Assembly (NCBI GenBank): GCA_934255515.1
Contig: CAKQON010000004.1
Location: 3,794 to 67,793 of the forward strand
DNA: 64,000 nt
Source: an uncultured Sutterella sp.
GTDB lineage: Bacteria; Pseudomonadota; Gammaproteobacteria; Burkholderiales; Burkholderiaceae_F
Reading direction: 5' to 3'
The translations under genes and the position numbers were made by a program. Below are positions 17,148-26,248 of the stretch, piece by piece. The notes under the pieces are model-generated. The model worked only from the letters and a program-made list of their open reading frames with translations, did not search any database and had not been told where the DNA came from. The first letter of the stretch is position 1. Each line of letters opens with the position of its first letter.

Positions 17148-18050
17148 ATGTTCAAGATTTCCCGCCGCACAGCCATCGCCGCAGCCACATGCCTTCTTGC
17201 CGCCAGCACCGCCGTGAGCGCGGCAGAGCTGACGGGCACGCTCAAGAAAGTTCAGGAAACCGGCTCCATTACGCTCGGCTACCGCGAAAGCTCGGTTCCC
17301 TTCTCCTACCTCAATGCCGACGGCAAGCCCACCGGCTACGCCTTCACGGTCTGCCAGCGCGTTGCGGACTCCGTCAAGAAGGAGCTCGGCCTTTCGAAGC
17401 TTGACATCAAGTATCAGGCAGTCACCTCTGCCAACCGCATTCCGCTCATCCAGAACGGTACCGTCGACATCGAATGCGGCTCGACCACGAATTCTCTGAA
17501 GCGCCAGCAGGAAGCTGCCTTCTCGGTGAGCTACTTCGGCATTCAGGTCTCCGCAGCTGTCTGGAAGTCGAGCGGCATCAAGACGATCGACGACCTCAAC
17601 GGCAAGACCATTGCGCTCACGTCCGGCACGACCTCCGTTGCGCTCACGAAGGCTTATGAACGTGATCACAAGCTCAAGTTCCGCTACCTCATGACGAAGG
17701 ATTTCGCGGAATCGATGCAGCTCGTCGCCAACAAGCGTGCCGACGCCTTCATCATCGACGACGTGCTACTCGCCGGTCAGATCGCCAACCTTCCCAATCC
17801 GCAGGACTTCACGATTCTGGATGCCGCGCTCTCCGTCGAACCTTACGGCGCCATGTTCCGCAAGGACGATCCGCAGTTCAAGGCTGTTGTCGACAAGACC
17901 GTCACCGACATGATCAAGTCGGGCGAACTCGAAAAGCTCTACACGCAGTGGTTTGAGTCGCCGATCCCCCCGAAGAACACCAATCTCAACTTCAAGATGA
18001 ACTCCTACACGAAGGAGCTCTTCAAGAACCCGAGCGACAAGGGCATCTGA
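17148..18050 (+). CDS. gltI: Glutamate/aspartate ABC transporter, periplasmic binding protein
   Basis: 300 residues. A Sec signal peptide (about 1-25, ending AVSA before AELTG) leads into a family 3 solute-binding fold with GSITLGYRESSVPFSYL, the conserved DIECGSTTNSLKRQ segment and FRYLMTKDFAESMQ. This matches GltI of the acidic amino-acid importer. ATG 17148 has AGGAG seven bases upstream and begins the signal peptide; the much longer frame starting at 16815 overlaps the upstream gene and promoter. Expression should follow nitrogen limitation through the sigma-54/NtrC-type control region. A hairpin separates it from the permease genes, as expected for a binding protein made in excess. Confidence 0.95.
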   Translation: MFKISRRTAIAAATCLLAASTAVSAAELTGTLKKVQETGSITLGYRESSVPFSYLNADGKPTGYAFTVCQRVADSVKKELGLSKLDIKYQAVTSANRIPLIQNGTVDIECGSTTNSLKRQQEAAFSVSYFGIQVSAAVWKSSGIKTIDDLNGKTIALTSGTTSVALTKAYERDHKLKFRYLMTKDFAESMQLVANKRADAFIIDDVLLAGQIANLPNPQDFTILDAALSVEPYGAMFRKDDPQFKAVVDKTVTDMIKSGELEKLYTQWFESPIPPKNTNLNFKMNSYTKELFKNPSDKGI

Positions 18051-18083
18051 TCAGGCCCTGCCTTCTCTGATTGATCTTTTTCA

Positions 18084-18125
18084 ATCCCGGATGCGGTCTG
18101 CTAGCACTTTGGTTGCATCCGGGAT
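18084..18125 (+). terminator. Attenuator-like hairpin between gltI and gltJ
   Basis: ATCCCGGATGC (18084-18094) pairs perfectly with GCATCCGGGAT (18115-18125), followed by CTTCTTC. The tail is weak, so partial termination or 3' protection of gltI mRNA is more likely than full termination. Such stems commonly set the excess of binding protein over permease in ABC operons. Confidence 0.7.
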
Positions 18126-18246
18126 CTTCTTCAAACGTCACAGACTCCCGCCCCGGACGGAGCTCCCCCTCAGGCACCTGACTGAGGGCTTAACGGGAAG
18201 CCCCCCTTGAGAAGCACCGTCTGAGAGATAAAAAGAGGATTGCGTC

Positions 18247-18981
18247 ATGGCGCTCAATTTCAGTCTGGACTCGCTCCTTGAGCAGTCCCTCCTTACAGAG
18301 GACCCCTGGTGGGTCTACATCCTCAACGGCGCCTGGTGGACGATCGGCCTCACCATCGCCGCCTTTGCGCTCGCGCTTCTGATCGGCATCATCGTCGGCA
18401 CGCTGCGAACAGTGCCCAACAAATTTGTCCGCGGCCTTTGCGAAGCCTGGATTGAACTCTTCCGCAACATTCCTCTGATCGTCCAGATCTTCATCTGGTA
18501 CTTCGTCGTCCCCGAACTCGTTCCCTGGTACAAGGACTGGCTCATTGAAGTCGATCCTGCCGTCGGCCAGTTCGTTACCGCCTTCATCTGCATGGGGCTC
18601 TTTACGTCCTCGCGTATTGCCGAGCAGGTTCGCGCCGGCATTTCATCGCTCCCGCGAGGGCTCCCCAATGCCGCAAAAGCGCTCGGCTTCACGACCGTTC
18701 AGGCCTATGTCCAGGTCGTGCTCCCGATGGCCATGCGCCTCATCGTGCCTCCTCTCACGAGCGAATCGATGAACCTCGTCAAGAACACCGCCGTCGCCAT
18801 GACGATCGGTCTCCCGGAACTCACGATGCGCGCCAACGAAATGGGTGAAAACACCTTCACCTTCTTCGCCGCTTATCTGTGGGCCACGATTCTCTACATC
18901 ATCATCGCTCTCGTCGTGAATCAGCTCATGGCCTGGGTCGAGAAGAAGAGCTTCATTCCCGGCTTCATCGCCGCCAAGTAA
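18247..18981 (+). CDS. gltJ: Glutamate/aspartate ABC transporter permease GltJ
   Basis: 244 residues, a HisM/GlnP-type permease with about five membrane helices and the EAA loop ALGFTTVQAYVQVVLPMAMR that contacts the ATPase. TIGLTIAAFALALLIGIIVG and ELFRNIPLIVQIFIWYF are typical of polar amino-acid permeases. It begins MALNFSLDSLLEQSLLTEDP after AAGAGG. It is followed 12 nt later by gltK, with which it forms the membrane channel for glutamate and aspartate uptake. Confidence 0.94.
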   Translation: MALNFSLDSLLEQSLLTEDPWWVYILNGAWWTIGLTIAAFALALLIGIIVGTLRTVPNKFVRGLCEAWIELFRNIPLIVQIFIWYFVVPELVPWYKDWLIEVDPAVGQFVTAFICMGLFTSSRIAEQVRAGISSLPRGLPNAAKALGFTTVQAYVQVVLPMAMRLIVPPLTSESMNLVKNTAVAMTIGLPELTMRANEMGENTFTFFAAYLWATILYIIIALVVNQLMAWVEKKSFIPGFIAAK

Positions 18982-18993
18982 GGAGCACCGATC

Positions 18994-19680
18994 ATGTCCG
19001 TTGATTTTTCCTCAATCTCCGGCTCGGTGGACTTCCTCCTTGCCGGCGCCGGCTACACCATTCAGCTCACAGCCATCACCGCCGTTCTCGGCCTTGCGCT
19101 CGGGACGCTCCTTGCGCTCGCCCGTCTTTCCTCCATCGGCTGGCTTTCGCTCATTGCGCGCCTCTACATCAACCTGATGCGCGCCGTGCCTCTCGTCCTT
19201 GTGCTCTTCTGGTTCTTCCTCCTGATGCCGGAAGTGCTCCGCCTCATCTTCGGCCTCGACCATCCGGTGATGATCGGCGCCAATCTGACCGCAATCATCA
19301 CGTTCGTGCTCTTTGAAGCGGCATACTTTGCGGAAATCATGCGTGCGGGCATCCAGTCGATCGGCCGCGGGCAGTACTTTGCCGCCACGGGCCTCGGCCT
19401 CTCCTATGCCCAGACGATGCGCTACGTCATTCTTCCGCAGGCTGTGCGCAACATGCTCCCGGTGCTTCTCACGCAGACGATCATTCTTTTCCAGGACACC
19501 AGTCTCGTCTACGTCATCAGCGGCAGCGACTTCATGGGCGCAGTCGTTAAGATCGCCCAGCGCGACGGACAGCTCGTTTTGATGTACTCTTTTGCAGCTG
19601 CCTGCTACCTTGCAGTCTCGCTTTCGCTCTCAATGCTCATTCGCCGCCTGCAGGCGAAGATGGCTGTCGCTACACGCTGA
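18994..19680 (+). CDS. gltK: Glutamate/aspartate ABC transporter permease GltK
   Basis: 228 residues, paralogous to GltJ: N-terminal helix GYTIQLTAITAVLGLALGTL, LMRAVPLVLVLFWFF and an EAA loop ATGLGLSYAQTMRYVILPQA. It makes the second half of the transmembrane channel. It starts at ATG 18994 behind AAGGAG and lies between gltJ and gltL in the same direction, with spacings of 12 and 38 nt. Nothing unusual is seen in length or motifs. Confidence 0.94.
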   Translation: MSVDFSSISGSVDFLLAGAGYTIQLTAITAVLGLALGTLLALARLSSIGWLSLIARLYINLMRAVPLVLVLFWFFLLMPEVLRLIFGLDHPVMIGANLTAIITFVLFEAAYFAEIMRAGIQSIGRGQYFAATGLGLSYAQTMRYVILPQAVRNMLPVLLTQTIILFQDTSLVYVISGSDFMGAVVKIAQRDGQLVLMYSFAAACYLAVSLSLSMLIRRLQAKMAVATR

Positions 19681-19718
19681 CACACTAGAAGAAGAGCTCA
19701 CCCTTAAGGATCCCTCTC

Positions 19719-20453
19719 ATGGCAATGATTGAAATTAAGAACCTCAGCAAGTGGTACGGCAACTTCCAGGTTCTCAAGAACTGCAACGTCAACGTTGAAA
19801 AAGGCGAGGTCGTCGTCGTCTGCGGCCCGTCGGGTTCAGGCAAGTCGACGCTCATCAAGACCGTGAACGCGCTCGAACCATTCCAGAAGGGCGAAATCAT
19901 CGTCGACGGCGTCTCCGTGGGCGACCCGAAGACGGATCTGCCGAAGCTCAGAAGCCGCGTGGGCATGGTCTTCCAGCACTTTGAGCTTTTCCCGCACCTT
20001 TCCATTCGCGAGAACCTGATCCTTGCGCAGATGAAGGTCCTCGGCCGCTCCCGCGAGGAATCGCTTGCCCGCGGCCTCAAGCTTCTTGACCGCGTTGGCC
20101 TTCTCGCCCATGCCGACAAGTATCCCGGCCAGCTCTCGGGCGGTCAGCAGCAGCGCGTCGCCATCGCCCGCGCGCTCGCCATGGATCCGATCTGCATGCT
20201 CTTTGACGAACCGACTTCCGCGCTTGACCCGGAAATGATCAACGAAGTGCTCGACGTGATGGTGAGCCTTGCCAAGGAAGGCATGACGATGATGGTCGTC
20301 ACGCACGAAATGGGCTTTGCCAAGAAGGTTGCCGATCACGTGATCTTCATGGACGCCGGCGAAATCATCGAGAACCTGCCGGCTGAGCAGTTCTTCAGCC
20401 AGCCCCATACCGAACGCGCGCAGAAGTTCCTCTCGAAGATCCTTAATCACTGA
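19719..20453 (+). CDS. gltL: Glutamate/aspartate ABC transporter ATPase GltL
   Basis: 244 residues with all ABC motifs: Walker [10 protein letters not shown] (about 35-43), Q-loop [10 protein letters not shown], signature [15 protein letters not shown], Walker [13 protein letters not shown] and switch His in VVTHEM. It is the cytoplasmic motor of the gltIJKL importer and the last gene of the operon, followed by a strong compound terminator. The start could be Met1 or Met3 ([16 protein letters not shown]); ATG 19719 was taken as the first codon after the AGGAT region. Confidence 0.95.
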   Translation: MAMIEIKNLSKWYGNFQVLKNCNVNVEKGEVVVVCGPSGSGKSTLIKTVNALEPFQKGEIIVDGVSVGDPKTDLPKLRSRVGMVFQHFELFPHLSIRENLILAQMKVLGRSREESLARGLKLLDRVGLLAHADKYPGQLSGGQQQRVAIARALAMDPICMLFDEPTSALDPEMINEVLDVMVSLAKEGMTMMVVTHEMGFAKKVADHVIFMDAGEIIENLPAEQFFSQPHTERAQKFLSKILNH

Positions 20454-20498
20454 TCTTTACAGAAAACTCCCTGACGAAAGAAATTCAGGGATTTCCGG

Positions 20499-20553
20499 AC
20501 GCTCCGTCCGGTTCCGGCAAAACGAGCCGGAATCGGCGGAGCGTTTTTCTTTT
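20499..20553 (+). terminator. Terminator of the gltIJKL operon
   Basis: Outer stem ACGCTCCG (20499-20506) with CGGAGCGT (20537-20544), inner stem TTCCGGC with GCCGGAA, then TTTTTCTTTT. A smaller stem TCCCTGA/TCAGGGA lies just before it at about 20468-20491. Confidence 0.93.
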
Positions 20554-20592
20554 AAAATAGAGAGTTGTCCTAAATTCTGGAGCTTAACCGCC

Positions 20593-21585
20593 ATGATCGA
20601 AACGCATTACGACGCTGAAGCTGCCGTCCGCCTCGGCCGCGATGTCCTTGCGCACGAAGCCGACGCCATTCTTGCCGCAGCCAAGCGTCTTGGCGACACG
20701 CCGGACTTTGCCCTGGCCGTGAAGGCTGTCCTCGGCTGCCGCGGCCGCCTCGTCGTTTCCGGCGTCGGAAAATCCGGCCACATCGGCCGCAAGCTTGCCG
20801 CCACCTTTGCGTCGACCGGCACGCCGGCCTTTTTCGTTCATGCGGGCGAAGCAGCCCACGGTGACCTCGGCATGATCACGAGCGACGACATCGTGCTTGG
20901 CATCTCCTACTCCGGCGAGACGCAGGAGCTTCTCATGATCGTCCCGATCCTGAAGCGCGAGGGAGCAACCCTCATCGCGATGACCGGGAACCCGAATTCA
21001 ACGCTCGCCAAGCACGCCGATCTGCACATCAACTGCCACGTCGAACGTGAAGCCTGCCCGCTCAATCTTGCGCCGACCTCGTCCACTACCGTGACGCTGG
21101 CGCTCGGCGACGCCCTCGCGGTTGCCTGTCTTTCGGCCAAGGGCTTCAGCAAGGAAGATTTCGCGAGGAGCCATCCGGGCGGAGCGCTCGGCCGCAGACT
21201 CCTCATTCATGTCCGCGACATCATGCGGCAGGGCGATGCGGTTCCGCGCGTCACTGCGGACATTCGACTTCTTGACGCCATTCGCGAAATCACCGCGAAG
21301 CACATCGGCATGACGGCTGTCGTCGACGCTGACGACCACGTGATCGGGATCTTCACGGAAGGCGATCTGCGCCGCCTCATTGAAAAAGTGGGCGACGTTC
21401 GCAATCTGATCATGCGGGACGTCATGACGCCCAACCCGCACACCATCGGCCCCGACGAACTTGCGGCATCCGCCGTCAAGGCGCTTGAAGCGCATCAGTG
21501 CAATCAGCTTCTCGTGGTGGACTCCAACGGCAAGCTTCTCGGCGCCCTGCACATGCACGACCTCATGGACGCGAAGGTGATCTGA
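20593..21585 (+). CDS. kdsD: Arabinose-5-phosphate isomerase
   Basis: 330 residues: SIS sugar-isomerase domain (about 40-185, with VVSGVGKSGHIGRKLAATFA and GISYSGETQE) plus two CBS repeats (about 210-265 and 275-330). It converts ribulose-5-phosphate to arabinose-5-phosphate, the first committed sugar for Kdo in lipopolysaccharide. It opens the conserved LPS cluster; its TGA shares one base with the kdsC ATG. GGAG lies 10 nt before ATG 20593. A TAAAAT at 20553-20558 behind the preceding terminator is a weak -10 candidate. Confidence 0.95.
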   Translation: MIETHYDAEAAVRLGRDVLAHEADAILAAAKRLGDTPDFALAVKAVLGCRGRLVVSGVGKSGHIGRKLAATFASTGTPAFFVHAGEAAHGDLGMITSDDIVLGISYSGETQELLMIVPILKREGATLIAMTGNPNSTLAKHADLHINCHVEREACPLNLAPTSSTTVTLALGDALAVACLSAKGFSKEDFARSHPGGALGRRLLIHVRDIMRQGDAVPRVTADIRLLDAIREITAKHIGMTAVVDADDHVIGIFTEGDLRRLIEKVGDVRNLIMRDVMTPNPHTIGPDELAASAVKALEAHQCNQLLVVDSNGKLLGALHMHDLMDAKVI

Positions 21586-22118
21586 TGACGACGACGCTTG
21601 ACCGGCTTAAGGAAATCCGCATTGTCGTCCTCGACGTGGACGGCGTCCTCACCGACGGCTCCCTCGTCTTTACCGACAAGGGCGAGCTCGCCAAAAAATT
21701 CCATGTCCGCGACGGCCTCGGCATCAAGCTTCTGCAGGCTGCCGGAATTGAAGTTGCAATCCTCACGGGCCGCACTTCAGGGATCGTCGCCTACCGCGCC
21801 GACGAACTCGGGATGACGAAGGTTGAGCAGGGAAAGCTCAAAAAGCTCCCTACCCTCAGAAAGATGCTTGAGTCGGCCGGACTCAGGCCGGAGAACTGCG
21901 CCTACATGGGCGACGATCTTCCCGACCTTCCCTGCCTCAGAACTGTCGGCTTTGCGGCTACGCCCAGGGACGGCAGTAGCGAGCTTGACCCCTACATTCA
22001 CTGGCGCGCTCCGCATGAGGGCGGCCGGGGTGCAGTGCGCGACCTCGCTGAAAAAATTCTTCAGGCCCAGGGACGCTGGGAGGAACTCATCGAAAAGCAG
22101 TTCCTCTCTCAGGAGTAA
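21585..22118 (+). CDS. kdsC: 3-deoxy-D-manno-octulosonate 8-phosphate phosphatase
   Basis: 177 residues, a small C0-type HAD phosphatase with motif I VLDVDGVLTDG (about 15-25), motif II around ILTGRTSGIV and motif IV in YMGDDLPDLPCL. It removes phosphate from Kdo-8-phosphate. Start ATG 21585 overlaps the kdsD stop by one base; the frame opening at 21498 lies inside kdsD and is rejected. The length matches free-standing KdsC enzymes, which act as tetramers. Confidence 0.95.
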   Translation: MTTTLDRLKEIRIVVLDVDGVLTDGSLVFTDKGELAKKFHVRDGLGIKLLQAAGIEVAILTGRTSGIVAYRADELGMTKVEQGKLKKLPTLRKMLESAGLRPENCAYMGDDLPDLPCLRTVGFAATPRDGSSELDPYIHWRAPHEGGRGAVRDLAEKILQAQGRWEELIEKQFLSQE

Positions 22119-22122
22119 GCGC

Positions 22123-22731
22123 ATGGCTCACCGCCGTCTCATTTTCCGCGAGCGCATCACCGCCATCGTCGGTTCCGTCATTCTGTTCGGTCTGGTGCTT
22201 TTGAGCTACTGGTATTCCGTGCAGTCCGAAATTGCCGGCCTCAAATACATTCCGAGCGACAAGAGCCCGGATTTTCTTGCCCGCAATGTTTCACTCACGG
22301 ATTTCGATGAGACGGGTCAGCCCAAATACAAGGCTTTCTCCGAGAATCTTCAGCATTTCTCCGATGAGCGCATGCATGCGGAAAAAGCGCTTGTGCTGTC
22401 GCTCGCCCCGGGCGAAGCCGTTGCCAGCGCCCGTGCCGATGAGCTCTGGAGCAACGACGGCATGGAGACGGTGGAATTTTCCGGAAATGTTGAAGTAACC
22501 CGCGAGCCCTGGGGAACAGAACCCGAGCTTTACTTCCGCACAAACTTCCTGAGGGCCTGGCTCGATACGCTGCGCTTTGAGACGAACGAACCCGTCTTCA
22601 TGCGCCGCGGCGAGAATACGACCGAATCTGAGGGCGGTGCAATATACGATAATGTGGCCCGCACCATTGAACTCCGGGACCGCGTCACTACGATTCTCCA
22701 GCCGAAAAGTCTTTCGGCCGATGCCCCCTGA
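22123..22731 (+). CDS. lptC: LPS export protein LptC
   Basis: 202 residues: a single N-terminal membrane anchor (about 11-32, VGSVILFGLVLLSYWYSV) and a periplasmic beta-jellyroll with SEIAGLKYIPSDKSPDFLAR at its start. It anchors the Lpt bridge to the LptBFG pump and passes LPS to LptA. AGGAG overlaps the kdsC stop region, and the ATG lies four bases after that stop. Sequence similarity in LptC is always low, so the identification leans on the anchor, length and position between kdsC and lptA. Confidence 0.9.
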   Translation: MAHRRLIFRERITAIVGSVILFGLVLLSYWYSVQSEIAGLKYIPSDKSPDFLARNVSLTDFDETGQPKYKAFSENLQHFSDERMHAEKALVLSLAPGEAVASARADELWSNDGMETVEFSGNVEVTREPWGTEPELYFRTNFLRAWLDTLRFETNEPVFMRRGENTTESEGGAIYDNVARTIELRDRVTTILQPKSLSADAP

Positions 22732-22811
22732 AGTCCGGACAATCCTGATTTAACCCTGACACCCATTTTCCCGCCTCCCTCATCCAGAGGCCATCTACGG
22801 AGTCTTTCTCC

Positions 22812-23414
22812 ATGAAGAAGCTTCTCATCGCCGCCATCGCCGCCAGCATTGCCTCCGGCGCCTGGGCGCTGCAATCCGACCGGGAGCAGCAGATCGAGGT
22901 TCACGCCGACCAGTTCAACGGCGACGAAGTGAAGCAGACTGCCGTCTACAGCGGCGCCGTAGTGGTCGACCAGGGCTCCATGCGCCTCACGGGCGACGTG
23001 CTTGAACTCAGAATTACACCCAAGGGCTATCGTCAGGCGACGATCACCGGAGCTCCCGCACGCTTTCGCCAGCAGCGCGATCCGGATGCTCAGAACCCGG
23101 TGGATGAATGGATGCATGCGGAAGCGAAGCGCATTGTTTACGATGAAGAGACCGACAAGGTGACGCTCACGGGCGGCGCCAGACTCTCACGTTCGGAAAA
23201 CGGCGTTGAAAAAGACATGACCCAGGGCGAACGCATCGTCTACGACATGAGAAATGCCCGCTCGGTCGTGGAGGGCGGCGTCAAGTCGGGCCCCGGTCAG
23301 CGCGAGCGCGTGACGACCATCATTGCGCCCCGCACGAAGAACGCTCAGCCTGCCCAGCGCGAAGGCGCCCAGCTTCAGAGCGCTCCCTCGCTTTCCGCCC
23401 CCGCCAAGCCCTGA
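22812..23414 (+). CDS. lptA: LPS transport periplasmic protein LptA
   Basis: 200 residues with a signal peptide (MKKLLIAAIAASIASGAWAL) and an OstA-like domain: IEVHADQFNGDEVKQTAVYS and GGARLSRSENGVEKDMTQGE are typical repeats. It polymerises into the bridge that carries LPS across the periplasm. The C-terminal 30 residues are Ala/Pro/Gln-rich and look unstructured. It is followed by lptB, completing the C-A-B set; lptD, lptE, lptF and lptG are not in the window. Confidence 0.93.
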   Translation: MKKLLIAAIAASIASGAWALQSDREQQIEVHADQFNGDEVKQTAVYSGAVVVDQGSMRLTGDVLELRITPKGYRQATITGAPARFRQQRDPDAQNPVDEWMHAEAKRIVYDEETDKVTLTGGARLSRSENGVEKDMTQGERIVYDMRNARSVVEGGVKSGPGQRERVTTIIAPRTKNAQPAQREGAQLQSAPSLSAPAKP

Positions 23415-23443
23415 TCCCATACTCTTCTCCGTCTTGAATTCCA

Positions 23444-24223
23444 ATGGAAGCAACTGAAAATCTTCAGAGCGCCGACGACATCAAGCACACGCTGGTTGCC
23501 AAAGGCCTAAAGAAGCACTACGGCTCCCGCCAGGTCGTCAAGGGTGTGGATCTTTCCGTGAAGTCGGGCGAAGTCGTCGGACTTCTCGGCCCCAACGGCG
23601 CGGGCAAAACCACCACCTTCTACATGGTGGTGGGCCTGGTTGTTGCCGACGACGGCACTATCGAACTCGACGGCAAGTCGATCATTCACCAGCCGATCTA
23701 CCGCCGCGCCCGCATGGGGCTTTCTTATCTGCCCCAGGAAGCGAGCGTCTTCAGAAAGCTGACGGTTGAAGACAACATCCGCGCCATTCTTGAGATGCAG
23801 CTCAACGACGAGGGCCACCCGCTTTCGCCCTATGAGGTTGAGGAGCGGCTTGAAAAGCTCCTCGACGAGCTTCAGATCAAGCACATCCGTACGAATCCGG
23901 CGCTCTCGCTTTCAGGCGGCGAACGCCGCCGCACGGAAATCGCCCGTTCGCTTGCCGCAAATCCGCGATTCATTCTGCTCGACGAACCGTTTGCCGGCGT
24001 CGACCCGATCGCCGTGATTGAAATTCAGCGCATTGTGCGCTTCCTTCGGGACCGCAATATCGGCGTTCTCATCACGGATCACAACGTGCGCGAAACGCTC
24101 GCCATCTGCGACCACGCGTACATCATCAATGAAGGCCGCGTTCTTGCTTCGGGCAAACCGAAATCCATCATCAACAACCCCGACGTGCGCGCCTTCTATC
24201 TTGGCGACAACTTCAGCATGTAG
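23444..24223 (+). CDS. lptB: LPS export ABC transporter ATPase LptB
   Basis: 259 residues: Walker [10 protein letters not shown] (residues 49-57), Q-loop [17 protein letters not shown], signature [16 protein letters not shown] and Walker [14 protein letters not shown], all as in LptB. It powers LPS extraction from the inner membrane. The N-terminus has about 15 extra residues ([17 protein letters not shown]) before the ABC fold. It is followed nine bases later by rpoN, the conserved arrangement in proteobacteria. Confidence 0.96.
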   Translation: MEATENLQSADDIKHTLVAKGLKKHYGSRQVVKGVDLSVKSGEVVGLLGPNGAGKTTTFYMVVGLVVADDGTIELDGKSIIHQPIYRRARMGLSYLPQEASVFRKLTVEDNIRAILEMQLNDEGHPLSPYEVEERLEKLLDELQIKHIRTNPALSLSGGERRRTEIARSLAANPRFILLDEPFAGVDPIAVIEIQRIVRFLRDRNIGVLITDHNVRETLAICDHAYIINEGRVLASGKPKSIINNPDVRAFYLGDNFSM

Positions 24224-24231
24224 GGAGAACC

Positions 24232-25695
24232 ATGTCGCCGAGCATTTCCGCTTCTCTCGCCGCTCAGCTCGCGCAGCAGCAGACGCTTGCTCCGCAGCAG
24301 CAGTATGCGCTCCGGCTCCTGCGCATGAATGCGCTCGAACTCCTTGCCGAAGCCGATCTTGTTGCCGAGGAGAACCCGCTCCTTGAGCGCGAGGCGCCGG
24401 AAGCAGATGCTCCGACCGAATCCGCCCCGTCGCTGCACGAGGAAAGCGATGCGGTGCGCGGTGAGGACGAAACGCCTTTCCCTGAGGATCGAGGCCCGCT
24501 CGAAAACATTTATTCCGGCTGGTCCGGTTCCGGCGCTGAACATGCCGACGAGACTCCGGCGGTGGAGCGCGTTGCGGCGGAATCGTCGCTGCGCGACGAC
24601 CTCATTGCTGAACTCAATTCCCTCAATACCGACGAACTGACGCATGAGCTCGTCATCTCGCTCATTGAAGAACTCGACGACTCCGGCTTTCTGCCGCAAT
24701 CCCTCGCTGAAACCGCCGAAAGCCTCAGAAAAATTATTTCCGCGCCGCTCGACGCCTGGAAGAAAGCCCTCGCGCTGCTCCAGACCTTCGATCCTCCTGG
24801 TGTCGGCGCCTCTTCGCCGGCAGATAGTCTCGCGCTCCAGGTCCGCCGTCGCATGGAATCGGGATCCGTCGACGAACAAACCGGCGAGCTTCTCATCGAA
24901 CTCATTCTGAAGCACCTCAGGGAAATTGCGGCCGATGACAGCAAAGCGCTCCTCGCGGCAGCGGGAGGCGACAGCGAGCGACTGGAGAGCGCGCTTGCGC
25001 TTCTCAAGACCCTCAATCCACACCCGGCCGCCAACTATGCGAGCGAAGCCACGCAGTACGTCATCGCCGACATTTCCATCCGGCGCGAAGGCGGCCGCTG
25101 GCGGGCCTTCCTCAACCCCGGAGCCCAGCCGGGACTCCGGCTTTCCGCCGTCGCGCAGACCATTGCAGTGGATGAATCCACGCCCTTCGGTCGATACCTT
25201 TCGGAAGCGCGGCGCCTCATTTCCGGCATAGAAGCCCGGCAGACCACGCTTCTTCGCGCCGCCGAATTTGCGACTGAACGTCAGCAGGCTTTTTTTGAAA
25301 AAGGCCGCGCAGCCTTGCTGCCCCTTACCATCGGGGAAGCCGCAGCCGAACTCGGGCTCTCAGATTCAACCGTTTCACGCGCAGTCTCCGGAAAATATTT
25401 TCAGTGCCCGCTCGGCACATTTGAACTTCGCAGCCTCTTTCTTCTTCCCGCAGTGCAGGCAGTTGATGCGGAAGGCCTCAGCGCCTCCGTCACGCCTCTG
25501 CGCATCCGCGCACGCATTTCTGAACTCATCGCCCAGGAAAATCCTGAAAAGCGGCTTTCTGATCAGGCGCTCACAGATCTGCTTCGCGCCGAAGGCTTTG
25601 ACATCACTCGCCGCACCGTAGCGAAGTACCGTGATCTTGAAGGCATCCCTACGGCACGTCTGCGCAGAGACAAGACCTCTGTTCTTTCTGAATGA
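24232..25695 (+). CDS. rpoN: RNA polymerase sigma-54 factor
   Basis: 487 residues: Gln/Leu-rich activator-interacting region I (SLAAQLAQQQTLAPQQQYAL), an acidic region II (about 50-115), the core-binding domain and the C-terminal DNA-binding part with the RpoN box TRRTVAKYR (about 459-467). It directs polymerase to -24/-12 promoters and needs an NtrC-type activator. A near-perfect sigma-54 promoter exists in this same window at gltI. Its stop overlaps the ptsN start by 4 nt; the hpf gene that normally stands between them is absent. Confidence 0.96.
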   Translation: MSPSISASLAAQLAQQQTLAPQQQYALRLLRMNALELLAEADLVAEENPLLEREAPEADAPTESAPSLHEESDAVRGEDETPFPEDRGPLENIYSGWSGSGAEHADETPAVERVAAESSLRDDLIAELNSLNTDELTHELVISLIEELDDSGFLPQSLAETAESLRKIISAPLDAWKKALALLQTFDPPGVGASSPADSLALQVRRRMESGSVDEQTGELLIELILKHLREIAADDSKALLAAAGGDSERLESALALLKTLNPHPAANYASEATQYVIADISIRREGGRWRAFLNPGAQPGLRLSAVAQTIAVDESTPFGRYLSEARRLISGIEARQTTLLRAAEFATERQQAFFEKGRAALLPLTIGEAAAELGLSDSTVSRAVSGKYFQCPLGTFELRSLFLLPAVQAVDAEGLSASVTPLRIRARISELIAQENPEKRLSDQALTDLLRAEGFDITRRTVAKYRDLEGIPTARLRRDKTSVLSE

Positions 25696-26171
25696 CTCTT
25701 CTTACACCCTATCTCAAGCTTGAATCCGTCAGGCTTGACCTTGATATCGCCAGTCAAAAACGACTCTTTGAAGAAGCTTCGCTCGCCTTCGAGCGCGCTT
25801 ACGGCGTACCGCACGACGACGCTTTCGCAGCCCTCATGGAACGCGAGCGAATCGGCTCAACCGCCGTGGGTCACGGATGCGCCGTTCCGCACGGCAGACT
25901 CGCCGACCTTGAAGCCCCGGCGATTGTTTTCCTTCGCACTCTGACACCACTCAAGGTATCCTCGCCCGACAACCTGGACGTGCAGCTATTTTTCGCAATT
26001 CTTGTGCCCGCGGATAATCCCGGAGATCATCTGGCGCTCCTCAGGGAAACCGCCGGCATTTTCAGCGACGAAAATACCCGCGAAGCGCTCCTCAGGGCGC
26101 CCGATGCAATGCGCTTCCTGGAAATACTCTCGCAGTGGTCGTCCGGATCAGAATCCGAAAAATTATCCTGA
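25692..26171 (+). CDS. ptsN: Nitrogen PTS EIIA component PtsN
   Basis: 159 residues of the EIIA-Ntr/fructose fold with the phosphorylated His in GHGCAVPHGRL (His67, equivalent to His73 of E. coli PtsN). It receives phosphate from NPr in the regulatory PTS that links nitrogen, potassium and carbon status. ATG 25692 overlaps the rpoN stop (ATGA), implying coupled translation. The next gene is rapZ; hprK, usually found between ptsN and rapZ in betaproteobacteria, is missing. Confidence 0.94.
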   Translation: MTLLTPYLKLESVRLDLDIASQKRLFEEASLAFERAYGVPHDDAFAALMERERIGSTAVGHGCAVPHGRLADLEAPAIVFLRTLTPLKVSSPDNLDVQLFFAILVPADNPGDHLALLRETAGIFSDENTREALLRAPDAMRFLEILSQWSSGSESEKLS

Positions 26172-26248
26172 GGAAAACCTCCTCCGAGCCGGTCATTCCT
26201 GATAAAACGAAGGCGTTCTCTCAACTCCAGAAGCGTGAGGCACCATCC

